Part shown: in pieces, positions 46,077 to 55,277 of the stretch
How positions within the stretch are numbered: position 1 is the first letter of the stretch
How the letters are laid out: each line of letters starts with the position of its first letter
Assembly (NCBI GenBank): GCA_028289455.1
Contig: JANQPN010000068.1
Location: 40,400 to 104,399, forward strand
Source: Wenzhouxiangellaceae bacterium
GTDB taxonomy: Bacteria > Pseudomonadota > Gammaproteobacteria > Xanthomonadales > Wenzhouxiangellaceae
Reading direction: 5' to 3'
DNA length: 64,000 nt
The notes under the pieces: generated by a model
What the model saw: only the letters and a program-made list of their open reading frames with translations
Databases searched by the model: none
Told to the model about the DNA's origin: nothing
Translations under genes and position numbers: made by a program

Positions 46077-48086
46077 ATGCCTTATACCTGCCGCTTTATT
46101 TCACTCTTCCTAATTGCCGGACTGTCATTCACCACTTATGTAAACGCTGAGCAAACGCTGGAGTATCAATGGTTGACCATTGGTGAGCCTTCCGGCACCC
46201 AGGTGCTGACCATTGCAGATGACGGTCAACGTACGTTTACCTTTGAATTCAACGACCGGGGCCGAGGGCCTGATACGACCACTGTTGTTGAACTGAATGA
46301 TCGCGGTATTCCGGTGATGTTTGAATCAACCGGTGTGAATTATCTGAAGGGCGAAGTTAATGAATCCTTCAAGGTGGAAAACGGGCGGGCACGCTGGCAA
46401 TCGTCAATAGAACAGGGTGATCAGCCATTTGCCGGTGACAGGTTTTACCTGCCGGAGAGCTGGTCGCCGGAGTACTCGGCCATTCTGGCCAGAGCTATTC
46501 TGCAGGATGAAGACGGGAAGCTTCCGTTGCTGCCTTCGGGTGAGGCGACTATTGAAAAAGTTCTTGAGCAGCAGGTGTCTACTGACAATGGCAGTAAAAC
46601 CATAACGTTGTATGCGATTAACGGCCTGCGGGCGATGCCGGATTTCATCTGGCTGGATGAACAGCTTGAGCTGTTTGGTTTTGATGCAGGCTGGTTTGGC
46701 ATGACACCGGCGGGTTTATCCGGGAATATCGACTTGCTGAAGCAGCATCAGGAGCAACAGACAGGTCACTATATTCAGCAGTTTTCAGCAGAGATCAGTC
46801 AGCCTACTGACGGATTGCTGGCTATCACCAATGCCAGCGTATTTGATCCTGAAGACGGATCAGTTACCCATAACAGCACTGTATTTATTCTGGAAGGCAA
46901 AATTACTGCGGTGTATACCGGCAGCGTTGTTATACCGGAAGACGCCAAGCAGATTGATGCAGCAGGTGGTTTTGTGATGCCGGCACTGTGGGATATGCAT
47001 GCACATATCCAGCCGGACTCATATTTTAATTATCTGGCTCAGGGGGTGACCAATGTCCGGGATATGGCGAACAACCCTGGTTATATTCTGCGGGCGCAGC
47101 ATGATATTGCCAGCGGTAAAGTGGCTGCGCCTAATATCCATGCTATGGGTTTTATTGACAAAAAGAGCGAGTTTGCTGCGCCAACCGGGTTACTGGCGGA
47201 GTCGCTGGAACAGGCGCTGGAACATGTTGACTACTATGCCCAGCATGGATTCCGCGGCATCAAACTGTACAGTTCTATTGAACCGGAGTGGGTCGTGCCG
47301 ATGATTCAGCGTGCTCATGACAGGGGCATGACGGTGCTTGGGCATATCCCATCCGGCATGAGTGCCGAAGATGCAGTGCAGGCAGGCTTTGACGAAATCA
47401 CACACATTAATATGCTGTTTCTGAATTTCCTGGGCGCGCGTGACATTGATACCCGGACACCTAAGCGGTTTACCCAGGTTGGTGAGCTTGCCGAAACCAT
47501 TGATCTGCAGTCACCGGAGGTCAGCGAGTTTATTGATGTGCTGGCAGCGGGCAATATTGCTCATGATCCGACGATGGGTATTTTCCTGGATATGTTTTAC
47601 AACCAGCCGGGCGAAATGACCTCGGTGTTCAAACCTATCGCAGATCATCTGCCGGCTTTGCTGCGGCGCGGCATGATCAGCAGCGAAGGTTTCAATGCCG
47701 GTAACGAACAAAGCTATGCCGCTGCCGGAGACGCCGTTAAACAGATGGTCAAAATGCTGCACGAAAAAGGGGTGCAGATATTGCCGGGAACCGATAATGC
47801 GTTTCCCGGAATGGCGCTGATCCGGGAGCTGGCATTTTATGTAGATGCCGGGGTGCCTAATGCCGCTGTGCTACGCACCGCGACCCTTGATTCTGCTCGC
47901 CATCTCGGACTGGATCAGCAGTATGGACGTATCGCACCGAACCAGAAAGCGCATCTGCTGATTGTTGATGGAAACCCGCTGGAGAACATTGATGACCTGC
48001 ACCGGGTACGCACCGTTATCAAAGATCACAACATATATGATGCTGCTGAGATTTTGCGGCGGCAGGGTTTTACCCCGTTCGAATAA
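46077..48086 (+). CDS. secreted amidohydrolase with an N-terminal extra domain
   Basis: A 669-residue exported protein; signal peptide about 1-23 (ending VNA) if the start is ATG 46077, which is chosen over the in-frame 46014 for that reason. Residues about 24-260 form a beta-rich domain I cannot name. Residues about 265-665 are an amidohydrolase of the imidazolonepropionase-like type: metal ligands in WDMHAHI (about 304-310), the carboxylate-Lys candidate in GIKLYSS, then GHIPSG, EITHIN and the late Asp in LPGTDNAFPG (about 570). Such periplasmic enzymes include prolidases and other C-N hydrolases; the substrate is open. A lipoprotein gene follows after 9 bases. Confidence 0.8.
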   Translation: MPYTCRFISLFLIAGLSFTTYVNAEQTLEYQWLTIGEPSGTQVLTIADDGQRTFTFEFNDRGRGPDTTTVVELNDRGIPVMFESTGVNYLKGEVNESFKVENGRARWQSSIEQGDQPFAGDRFYLPESWSPEYSAILARAILQDEDGKLPLLPSGEATIEKVLEQQVSTDNGSKTITLYAINGLRAMPDFIWLDEQLELFGFDAGWFGMTPAGLSGNIDLLKQHQEQQTGHYIQQFSAEISQPTDGLLAITNASVFDPEDGSVTHNSTVFILEGKITAVYTGSVVIPEDAKQIDAAGGFVMPALWDMHAHIQPDSYFNYLAQGVTNVRDMANNPGYILRAQHDIASGKVAAPNIHAMGFIDKKSEFAAPTGLLAESLEQALEHVDYYAQHGFRGIKLYSSIEPEWVVPMIQRAHDRGMTVLGHIPSGMSAEDAVQAGFDEITHINMLFLNFLGARDIDTRTPKRFTQVGELAETIDLQSPEVSEFIDVLAAGNIAHDPTMGIFLDMFYNQPGEMTSVFKPIADHLPALLRRGMISSEGFNAGNEQSYAAAGDAVKQMVKMLHEKGVQILPGTDNAFPGMALIRELAFYVDAGVPNAAVLRTATLDSARHLGLDQQYGRIAPNQKAHLLIVDGNPLENIDDLHRVRTVIKDHNIYDAAEILRRQGFTPFE

Positions 48087-48095
48087 GGGCTGTCA

Positions 48096-48596
48096 ATGAT
48101 TAATTTATTCAGGAATATAGTGGCTGCCCTTGGTTTGCTGCTGATCATCACGGGTTGCAGCAGTGACTCTGCTGAATTATCCGATACCACCGAGCAGAGT
48201 ATTGCAGCCATTCAGCAGCAGGCACAGCGATTTTCTCAGGCCTATATGGATGGGGATATCGAAACGCTGGTCTCACTGTACACCGACGATGGTATTGCAG
48301 CTGCCTCAGGACGTGATTTTGTCATTGGTGGCGCAGCGTTGAACCGGTTCTGGCAGCTGCCGCCTGGTCGGAGCATACTGCACCATCAATCAACTTCGCT
48401 GAATATTCAGGTAAATGGTGAACTGGCTTATGACTGGGGCTACTATTCCGGACAGGCGGCCCAGGACGGCGAGCCGCTGCCGCCATTCAGGGGGAAGTAT
48501 GTGATTGTCTGGCAGCTTGGCGAAGACGGCAGCTGGAGAATGCTGATGGATATGTGGAACTCGATGCCGGCAGAGCAGGCGGCAACATCAGGTTAG
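48096..48596 (+). CDS. lipoprotein with NTF2/DUF4440-like domain
   Basis: A 166-residue protein with a lipobox ending IITGC (Cys about 23), so likely lipid-anchored. Residues about 45-155 look like a SnoaL/DUF4440 NTF2-like fold (AQRFSQAYMDGDIETLVSLYTDDGIAA, at about 46-72, key Tyr and Asp). It is the last gene behind the amidohydrolase and probably acts with it. Exact role unknown. Confidence 0.72.
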   Translation: MINLFRNIVAALGLLLIITGCSSDSAELSDTTEQSIAAIQQQAQRFSQAYMDGDIETLVSLYTDDGIAAASGRDFVIGGAALNRFWQLPPGRSILHHQSTSLNIQVNGELAYDWGYYSGQAAQDGEPLPPFRGKYVIVWQLGEDGSWRMLMDMWNSMPAEQAATSG

Positions 48597-48599
48597 CTG

Positions 48600-49238
48600 T
48601 TAACCGTCAGATTCAAAGCCATCGTCAAAAAACATTTCTTCAACGCAGTTTGCAGTGTTGTCGATACCCATTGTAGGTGCGGCATTGGCGAAATCACTGC
48701 TCAGCGTCAACAGGTTGCCGCCACCGTTGACCCCGCAGAATGCGGTTGACTGGCCGGGTGCTGCACCGTCAATAAAATCAACAAATCCGGGCGGGACATC
48801 GCCAACCCAGAAATTTCTTTGAATGGCCTCATTGGAACGGCCTACACGCTTATTCGTTACCCACTGCAAAAAATCGACCATATTGGCCGGATTGCCGAAA
48901 CCATTGTTGATGTACAGGTTCAAATCTGAACCCTGATCCGCATCCAGATCAAGCCCGGCAGTCACCACGATTATTTCATCAGGCTCAAGCATAAAATCAT
49001 CACCGACCAGAATGGTCTGCTGCTCAACGGCGCGATAATTGAACCGGCTGCAGAAGTACCATCCGGAAATATCAATGGTTTGGCTGCCGGTGTTCTTCAA
49101 TTCAACCCAGTCTGTGCTGGAATCACCCTGATAAAACACTTCGTTGATGACAACATCGGTTGCCGTCTGGGCTGACAATGAGCATGAGGCAATCAATAGC
49201 AGGCCGGTGGTAAACAGTTTAAATTGATAATTTTTCAC
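48600..49238 (-). CDS. secreted lamin-tail-domain protein with DGFE tail
   Basis: A 212-residue exported protein, signal peptide about 1-24 (SLSAQ). The lamin-tail (LTD) domain spans about 28-150: VINEVFYQG, DWVELKNTG, IDISGWYFC and LEPDEIIVV. Bacterial LTDs sit on secreted nucleases and surface proteins; here it stands alone. The C-terminus reads FFDDGFESDG, the same tail type as at 19303. It overlaps nothing and is convergent with the lipoprotein gene. Confidence 0.75.
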   Translation of the reverse strand: MKNYQFKLFTTGLLLIASCSLSAQTATDVVINEVFYQGDSSTDWVELKNTGSQTIDISGWYFCSRFNYRAVEQQTILVGDDFMLEPDEIIVVTAGLDLDADQGSDLNLYINNGFGNPANMVDFLQWVTNKRVGRSNEAIQRNFWVGDVPPGFVDFIDGAAPGQSTAFCGVNGGGNLLTLSSDFANAAPTMGIDNTANCVEEMFFDDGFESDG

Positions 49239-49402
49239 AGCTGAATGATGGAATATTTCCTAAGTTATACTTTAGTAGTAGTTGTATGCTACTGGATGAA
49301 CACGGTGATTGCCATATTTTAACCGTTATCGCGCGCGCCATCAGAACATTCATGCAGGCATAATGTCATTGACAGCAGCGATAATGGTTTTGTGGGATTT
49401 GA

Positions 49403-50806
49403 ATGTTGAAAACGTCATGCATAACTCTAATTGGATTGGCAATGATTAGTACTGCACAACAGCCGGCTGCAGCAGAGCTGGATGGCATCGTAAAGCAGCT
49501 TGATTCCATCCGTGCAGAACATGGCATGGCTTCTGCATATGTACTGATGGTTGATCAGGACAAGGTATTGCGCCACCAGGGACTTGGCATCCGCAGCTGG
49601 GAAGATCAGCGTCCGGTGACCGATCGGGATTATTATCGCCTGGGCTCGATCTCCAAGGCTTTTACCGGGTTGGCATTATTGAAAGCTGAGCAGCAGGGCT
49701 GCCTCAAACTGACCGATGAAGTCAGAAAGCTCACACCTGATGCGCTGTATGCCAACCGTTGGGAGGACACTCACCCGATGACGCTGGCGATGCTGATGGA
49801 GCATACGGCCGGCTGGTATGACATGAGCTGGTTTGAGTTCAAATACAATACACCTGAGCCGCTGACAGCTGCACTTAAACTGCGGCCTGATTCCAGGGCA
49901 GCTGCATGGCCGCCCGGTACCCAGAAAATTTATTCCAACAGCGGGCCTGGAATGGCCGGTTGGGTATTGGAGCAGGCCTGTGAAACGGATTTTGACCGTT
50001 ATATAGAGACAAATGTTTTCCGACCTCTGGATATGCCGAGTGCAACGCTGAACCGCACGCCTGAAGTAGAGCGTGATCTGGTTGGAGGCTACAACACCGA
50101 CCCTAAAGAACCGATCCGTTACTGGCACTTTCTATTTCGGCCGTCTGGTGCGATGAACGTTCGCCCGATTGAAATGACGCAGTTCCTGCAGTTACTGCTG
50201 AACCGGGGGAAGCACCAGGGCAGGCAGCTGTTCAGCGAAGATCAGATTAATCGAATGGAGACGCCAACCACCACCCTGGCCGCCGGGGCAGGGTTGCAGT
50301 ACGGTTATGGTCTGGGCATTTATGCCAGTACTCACAAAGGCCATGTGCTGTATGGCCATGGGGGTGATGCCGATGGTTATCTGACACGGTTTTCCTACAG
50401 TAAGGAAAGCGGCCGGGCTTTTTTTGTAGTGATCACCATGTTCGATCATCAACCCCTGCGGCAAATGCGCCGGGTACTGGAAGACTGGCTGGTTGAAGAT
50501 TTGCCGAAACTGCAACCGCCGGCCCGGTACCGGTTGAATGCACAGCAGAAAGAGAAGCTTACCGGCACTTATCAGCGGACCAGCATTCGTTTCCCGCGCC
50601 CGGGCTGGGAGCAGGATGACATGCAGATCAGGCAGCGGGATAATCGTTTGGAATACAACCGCGGCAATAACCGCTGGCGTGAATTGATACCGGTGTCGGC
50701 AGAATTATTCCGGCACCGGGGTGAGCCGGAGGCGACAATAGCAATTGTAGAGGATTCAGGTAGCCTGTACTTTCAGGGTGCGGCAGGAAACTGGAGGAAA
50801 GATTAA
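49403..50806 (+). CDS. secreted serine hydrolase (class C beta-lactamase/DD-peptidase fold)
   Basis: A 467-residue exported protein, signal peptide about 1-25. Catalytic motifs are S-x-x-K as SISK (about 82-85) in LGSISKAFTG, Y-x-N as YSN (about 177-179) and a KTG-equivalent HGG at about 318. A C-terminal extension of about 110 residues follows the fold. Homologues include esterases, D-aminopeptidases and penicillin-binding-like enzymes; class C beta-lactamase activity is not implied. A hairpin follows the stop. Confidence 0.82.
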   Translation: MLKTSCITLIGLAMISTAQQPAAAELDGIVKQLDSIRAEHGMASAYVLMVDQDKVLRHQGLGIRSWEDQRPVTDRDYYRLGSISKAFTGLALLKAEQQGCLKLTDEVRKLTPDALYANRWEDTHPMTLAMLMEHTAGWYDMSWFEFKYNTPEPLTAALKLRPDSRAAAWPPGTQKIYSNSGPGMAGWVLEQACETDFDRYIETNVFRPLDMPSATLNRTPEVERDLVGGYNTDPKEPIRYWHFLFRPSGAMNVRPIEMTQFLQLLLNRGKHQGRQLFSEDQINRMETPTTTLAAGAGLQYGYGLGIYASTHKGHVLYGHGGDADGYLTRFSYSKESGRAFFVVITMFDHQPLRQMRRVLEDWLVEDLPKLQPPARYRLNAQQKEKLTGTYQRTSIRFPRPGWEQDDMQIRQRDNRLEYNRGNNRWRELIPVSAELFRHRGEPEATIAIVEDSGSLYFQGAAGNWRKD

Positions 50807-50816
50807 AGTGGATTGC

Positions 50817-50844
50817 ATGCCTCTCTCCTGGATGAGAGAGGCAT
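50817..50844. terminator. bidirectional hairpin between convergent genes
   Basis: ATGCCTCTCTC-CTGGAT-GAGAGAGGCAT, an 11-bp perfect stem between the serine hydrolase and the cytochrome gene. No long T-run on either side, yet the position suits a shared terminator. Confidence 0.5.
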
Positions 50845-50858
50845 ACTGAAAACAGAAT

Positions 50859-51470
50859 TTATTTGATCTTCAGATCACGCAGATTGCTTTTCTGATCAGC
50901 AAAGTATTCTGCCAGATCTTTAATGTCCTGATCGCTCAACTGCTGGGCGAAGGTGTTCATAACCGCCTGCTCACGCTGGCCATTGCGGTAAGCGTGCATC
51001 GCATGCGCCAGGTAGTCTTCATGCTGACCTGCCAGGGTTGGGATGTCAGGGGTAATTGACTGGCTGCCGCCAGGCCCGTGACAGGACTGACAGATTGCCG
51101 CTTTTTCCGCTCCTGCGCCTTCACCGGTATCTGAACCGCCGTCGACATCAGCACCCAGCCCGGAGAAATAGGCAGACACGTTGGTGATGTCCTCATCGGT
51201 CATGCTGGCAGCCTGGATATACATGGTGGGGTGCTCGCGGGTGCCGTCCCGGTAAGCATTCAGTGCATTGACCAGGTACAGTTGATTTTGCCCGGCCACT
51301 CTGGGTACCCGGTAGGTCGGATAGACATTGTTGTAATCCGGGATGCCATGGCAGCCGGCGCAGGTATAGGCACGGACTTTGCCTGCTTCGGCATCGCCTT
51401 GTGATTGCTGGGCAAAACTAATACTGGTGCCAGCAATTAGCAGGAAGCTGGCGGCAATAACTGTTCTCAT
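50859..51470 (-). CDS. di-heme cytochrome c (c4 type)
   Basis: A 203-residue periplasmic cytochrome, signal peptide about 1-20 (SFAQQ). It has two class I heme sites, CAGCH (about 37-41) and CQSCH (about 130-134), each in a domain that contains a Met ligand candidate (MYIQAASMTDEDI; VMNTFAQQLSDQDI). This is the c4 layout. It shuttles electrons to a terminal oxidase. The gene is alone on its strand. Confidence 0.88.
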   Translation of the reverse strand: MRTVIAASFLLIAGTSISFAQQSQGDAEAGKVRAYTCAGCHGIPDYNNVYPTYRVPRVAGQNQLYLVNALNAYRDGTREHPTMYIQAASMTDEDITNVSAYFSGLGADVDGGSDTGEGAGAEKAAICQSCHGPGGSQSITPDIPTLAGQHEDYLAHAMHAYRNGQREQAVMNTFAQQLSDQDIKDLAEYFADQKSNLRDLKIK

Positions 51471-51634
51471 GTTGTTCTAGTATGCATGGTTGCAGGACAA
51501 GCGCGCATTATAACGGTTTCGCGCCGCGGGATATAGCCTGAATTGGTATGTAAACCACAATGCCATAGCCATCAACGGCGCGCTTGAATGGTTAACTGAT
51601 CAATTGCGGCAGCGGAGTTGCCGCTGACTGCTGA

Positions 51635-52813
51635 TCAAAGTGCTTCAAATATACCTGCGGCGCCCATACCGGTTCCGATGCACATCGTTACCATGGCATA
51701 TTTCTGCTGCCGGCGCCTGATTCCGTGAATGGCTTTGGCGCTCAGTATGGCGCCGGTTGCACCCAGCGGATGGCCCAGAGCGATTGCACCACCCAGTGGG
51801 TTAACCTTATCCGGATCCAGGCCGACATCACGGATTACCGCCAGGGCCTGAGCAGCGAAGGCTTCGTTCAAATCTATCCAGTCGATATCATCCAGAGCGA
51901 TGCCGGTCTGCTGCAATACTTTGGGAATGGCGGCAATCGGTCCGATACCCATGATTTCCGGCGGTACACCGGCTACTGAAAAACCGCAGAAACGCGCCAG
52001 CGGCTCCAGCTTGTACTGTTTCAGGGCCTTTTCACTGACCAGTACCAGTGCGCCGGCACCGTCACTCATCTGAGAGCTGTTGCCGGCAGTCACACTGCCG
52101 TCAGCCCGGAATACGGTTCGCAGTTTATTCAGTACTTCAACGGAAGTGTCCGCTCTGGGACCTTCATCGGTATCCACAACGGATTCCAGCAATCTGACCG
52201 TACCATCTGTGCCGGGCTGGTGAGAGCGGACAGTGACCGGCCTGATCTCTTCAAACTCACCTGACTGGATCGCTGCGATGGCTTTCTGGTGGCTGTTATA
52301 GGCAAACTGATCCTGGTCTTCACGGCTGATCTGCCATTGTTCGGCAACTTTTTCAGCAGTGATGCCCATGCCGTATGCGATGGCCAGGTTGTCATCCTGG
52401 AAAACTGCCGGGTTCATAGCCACTTTATGGCCCATCATCGGCACCATGCTCATGCTTTCGGTGCCGCCGGCCAGCATTACGTCAGCTTCACCCAGGCGTA
52501 TTCTGTCTGCCGCCATGGCCACTGCCTGCAATCCTGAAGAACAGAACCGGTTAATGGTTACACCGGGCACCTGATCGGGCAGGCCGGCCAGTAAAACGCC
52601 TATTCGGGCAACATTCATGCCTTGTTCGGCTTCCGGCATTGCACAACCGATTACGGCGTCCTGCACAGCGGCGGGATCCAGTGAAGGGACTTCGGCCAGC
52701 GCTTCCCGAATGACATGCGCCAGCAGATCATCCGGCCGGGTATTGCGGAATCCGCCTTTGAATGCTTTACCGACCGGTGTACGAACCGCGGATACTATAT
52801 ATGCGTCTTGCAT
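51635..52813 (-). CDS. acetyl-CoA C-acyltransferase (thiolase)
   Basis: A 392-residue thiolase. Nucleophilic Cys in NRFCSSGLQ (about 88), GHPLGATGA with the catalytic His (about 351) and C-terminal [10 protein letters not shown] (second Cys near 381). It cleaves 3-ketoacyl-CoA in the last step of beta-oxidation. ATG 52813 has GAGGA behind it and lies 2 bases after the FadN-like stop, so it is the last gene of the fad operon. A biosynthetic thiolase cannot be ruled out, but the context says degradation. Confidence 0.92.
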   Translation of the reverse strand: MQDAYIVSAVRTPVGKAFKGGFRNTRPDDLLAHVIREALAEVPSLDPAAVQDAVIGCAMPEAEQGMNVARIGVLLAGLPDQVPGVTINRFCSSGLQAVAMAADRIRLGEADVMLAGGTESMSMVPMMGHKVAMNPAVFQDDNLAIAYGMGITAEKVAEQWQISREDQDQFAYNSHQKAIAAIQSGEFEEIRPVTVRSHQPGTDGTVRLLESVVDTDEGPRADTSVEVLNKLRTVFRADGSVTAGNSSQMSDGAGALVLVSEKALKQYKLEPLARFCGFSVAGVPPEIMGIGPIAAIPKVLQQTGIALDDIDWIDLNEAFAAQALAVIRDVGLDPDKVNPLGGAIALGHPLGATGAILSAKAIHGIRRRQQKYAMVTMCIGTGMGAAGIFEAL

Positions 52814-52815
52814 GA

Positions 52816-55191
52816 TCAATTCCTCAAAGGTTTGCCGGTTTTCAGCATGTGTTCTATGCGCTGCCGGGTTTTATCCAGTTGTGTCAGGGCCAGGAAATTA
52901 TCCTGTTCAAGTTGCAACAGCCACTGCTCGTTGATCATCGTCCCGCGGTCTATTTCTCCACCGCAGATAACCCGGGCCACGCGGCTGCCGATTTCGAGAT
53001 CGTGTTCAGAAATAAAATGACCTTCCAGCATATTCGCCAGCATCATTTTCAGAGTGGCTACGCCGACATCACCGGCAGCAGGCCAGCTCGCATTGCTCAG
53101 TGGCGGCCGGTAGCCGGCATCGTGCATGCTTCTGACCTGAGTTATGGCAGTGTGCAAAATCTCATCCGGATTCATCACAACGATGTCTCGCTCTGTCAGG
53201 TAACCGAATGCTTTGGCTTCCAACGCAGAGCCCGCCACTTTGCCCATGGCCACCTGCTGGTAGTATTGTTGCAACAGGGGGAAACTGTCACCGGCTTTGG
53301 TGTTTTCTACCGAGCGGATAGCCAGCTCTTTCAACCCACCGCCGCCTGGCAGCAGCCCAACGCCCACTTCCACCAACCCGATATACGATTCGAATGCCGC
53401 AACGGCACGGCTGCACTGCATTACGATCTCACAGCCGCCGCCCAAGGCCATGCCGCGGACCGCCGCTACAGTTGGCACCTGAGCGTATTTCAACCGCATC
53501 ACTGCCTGTTGGAAGCCGTCGATCATGCTGCGCAGGCCGTCCATGTCATCATTGACAGCCAATTGCAGGGCACCCTGCAGGTCGGCGCCTACACAAAACG
53601 GTTCGCTGTCCTGACAGATCACCAGACCGCGGTAAGCCTGTTCAGCCAGCGCTACGCCGCGTTGAATACCTTCGATGACGCCATCGCTGATACTGTGCAT
53701 TTTGCTGAGGAAACTCAATATCAGCACATCGTCATGATTGGCCTGAGTCCACAGACGCCAGTGCTCATCCTGTTCTATGACTTTCCCGGCAACCGGCTGT
53801 TCGCCTATCAGCAGTTCAGGTTGCAACTGACGCCGGTATACGGCCAGTGCTGAACGTGCCTGGAGTTGATCATCGGCAGCTGAATAAGAACCCTGCGGGG
53901 TGTGCACACCGTCGCGACCGTCAGTCACCCAGGCAGGCAAAGGGGCATCGGACATTGATTTGCCGGTCGCGATATCTTCCTGCAGCCATTCGGTAACCTG
54001 CTGCCAGCCGCTGGCCTGCCAGGTTTCAAACGGCCCCAGGCCCCAGCCGTACCCCCAGCGCATGGCCTGGTCAACCTCACGGGCTGAATCTGCGATTTCA
54101 CCCAGATGATAGGCGCAGTAATGAAATAAATCACGAAACATGGCCCACATGAATTGTGCTTCGGGTGAATTGCCGGCACGTAAAGCAGCCATTTTTTTGA
54201 CCGGGTCGCGTTCTTTTACGATGCCCTGGATTTCATCCGATAACTGCGCATCACTTTGCCGGTATTCACTACTGGCTGCATCCAGAACTTTGATGACTTT
54301 GCCTTCCTTGCGATAAAAGCCCGCGCCGGATTTCTGGCCCAATGCACCGGCCTCAACCAGCTTGCCCAATGTTTCCGGCACCTGGTAATACTGCTTCCAG
54401 GGGTCATCCGGCAGGGTGTTTTGCATGGTGCTGATAACATGCTGCATGGTATCCAGACCGACAACATCGGCAGTCCGGTAGGTAGCGCTTTTCGGCCGTT
54501 TGATGGCTGGCCCGGTCAGCTTGTCGACGATATCAAAGCCCAGGCCGAATTCGCTGGTATGGTACATCGTTGCCAGCATCGAAAATACGCCAACCCGGTT
54601 GCCGATAAAGTTGGGCGTATCCTTGGCGCGAACCACGCCTTTACCGACAAAGGTAGTCAGGAATGTTTCCAGCTGGTCCAGCATTGCCGGGTTAGTGCCG
54701 GCGTGTGGAATCAATTCCACCAGCTTCATATAGCGGGGCGGATTAAAGAAATGCACACCGCAGAATCGGGAGCGCAGTGCCTGCGGTAGGGCATCGGCCA
54801 ATACCGACATACTTAATCCGGAAGTATTGCTGGCAATCCAGGCCTGATCATTAATGTGCGGTGCAATTTTTTCGTACAGGTCCTGTTTCCAGTCCATGCG
54901 CTCAGCAATCGCTTCAATGATCAGATCACAGCCCGACAACAGTTCCAGGTGCTGATCGTAATTACACGGTTGCAACAGCCGGCCAATTTCGCGGGAACCC
55001 AATGGTGAGGGTTTCAGTTTGCTCAGGCGTTTGACAGCAGCGTTGACCAGATCATTGGGCTTACCTTCTTTGGCGGGCAGCTCAAACAGCAGTGTATCCA
55101 CGCCGGCATTAACCAGGTGTGCAGCGATCTGCGCGCCCATTACTCCGGCGCCCAGAACAGCTGCCTTACGAATAGGGTGATGATGACTCAT
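52816..55191 (-). CDS. 3-hydroxyacyl-CoA dehydrogenase / enoyl-CoA hydratase (FadN-like order)
   Basis: A 791-residue multifunctional beta-oxidation enzyme. The dehydrogenase comes first, with the NAD fold AAVLGAGVMGAQIA (about 10-23) and HFFNPPRYM near 145. The enoyl-CoA hydratase fold is at about 480-680 (RGMALGGGCEIVMQCS with the oxyanion Gly pair). E. coli FadB has the opposite order; this order is that of FadN-type enzymes. It hydrates trans-2-enoyl-CoA and oxidises the product to 3-ketoacyl-CoA, feeding the thiolase gene immediately downstream. Confidence 0.9.
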   Translation of the reverse strand: MSHHHPIRKAAVLGAGVMGAQIAAHLVNAGVDTLLFELPAKEGKPNDLVNAAVKRLSKLKPSPLGSREIGRLLQPCNYDQHLELLSGCDLIIEAIAERMDWKQDLYEKIAPHINDQAWIASNTSGLSMSVLADALPQALRSRFCGVHFFNPPRYMKLVELIPHAGTNPAMLDQLETFLTTFVGKGVVRAKDTPNFIGNRVGVFSMLATMYHTSEFGLGFDIVDKLTGPAIKRPKSATYRTADVVGLDTMQHVISTMQNTLPDDPWKQYYQVPETLGKLVEAGALGQKSGAGFYRKEGKVIKVLDAASSEYRQSDAQLSDEIQGIVKERDPVKKMAALRAGNSPEAQFMWAMFRDLFHYCAYHLGEIADSAREVDQAMRWGYGWGLGPFETWQASGWQQVTEWLQEDIATGKSMSDAPLPAWVTDGRDGVHTPQGSYSAADDQLQARSALAVYRRQLQPELLIGEQPVAGKVIEQDEHWRLWTQANHDDVLILSFLSKMHSISDGVIEGIQRGVALAEQAYRGLVICQDSEPFCVGADLQGALQLAVNDDMDGLRSMIDGFQQAVMRLKYAQVPTVAAVRGMALGGGCEIVMQCSRAVAAFESYIGLVEVGVGLLPGGGGLKELAIRSVENTKAGDSFPLLQQYYQQVAMGKVAGSALEAKAFGYLTERDIVVMNPDEILHTAITQVRSMHDAGYRPPLSNASWPAAGDVGVATLKMMLANMLEGHFISEHDLEIGSRVARVICGGEIDRGTMINEQWLLQLEQDNFLALTQLDKTRQRIEHMLKTGKPLRN

Positions 55192-55277
55192 GAAATTCCT
55201 TTGTCGATTCTATGCTAATCCAAAAAAGTAACCGGGCAGCTGCCTGTGGCTGCGGCCCGGTGTGCAGGGCGAATAAT

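Noticed and set aside
49265..49290. TAGTAGTAG...CTACTG repeat upstream of the serine hydrolase
   Set aside because: Short and AT-rich with imperfect arms; no consistent relation to either flanking gene.
52849..53853. Long open frame (334 codons) on the plus strand opposite the FadN-like gene
   Set aside because: It is antisense to well-conserved dehydrogenase/hydratase domains, lacks a family match and has the composition of a shadow frame.
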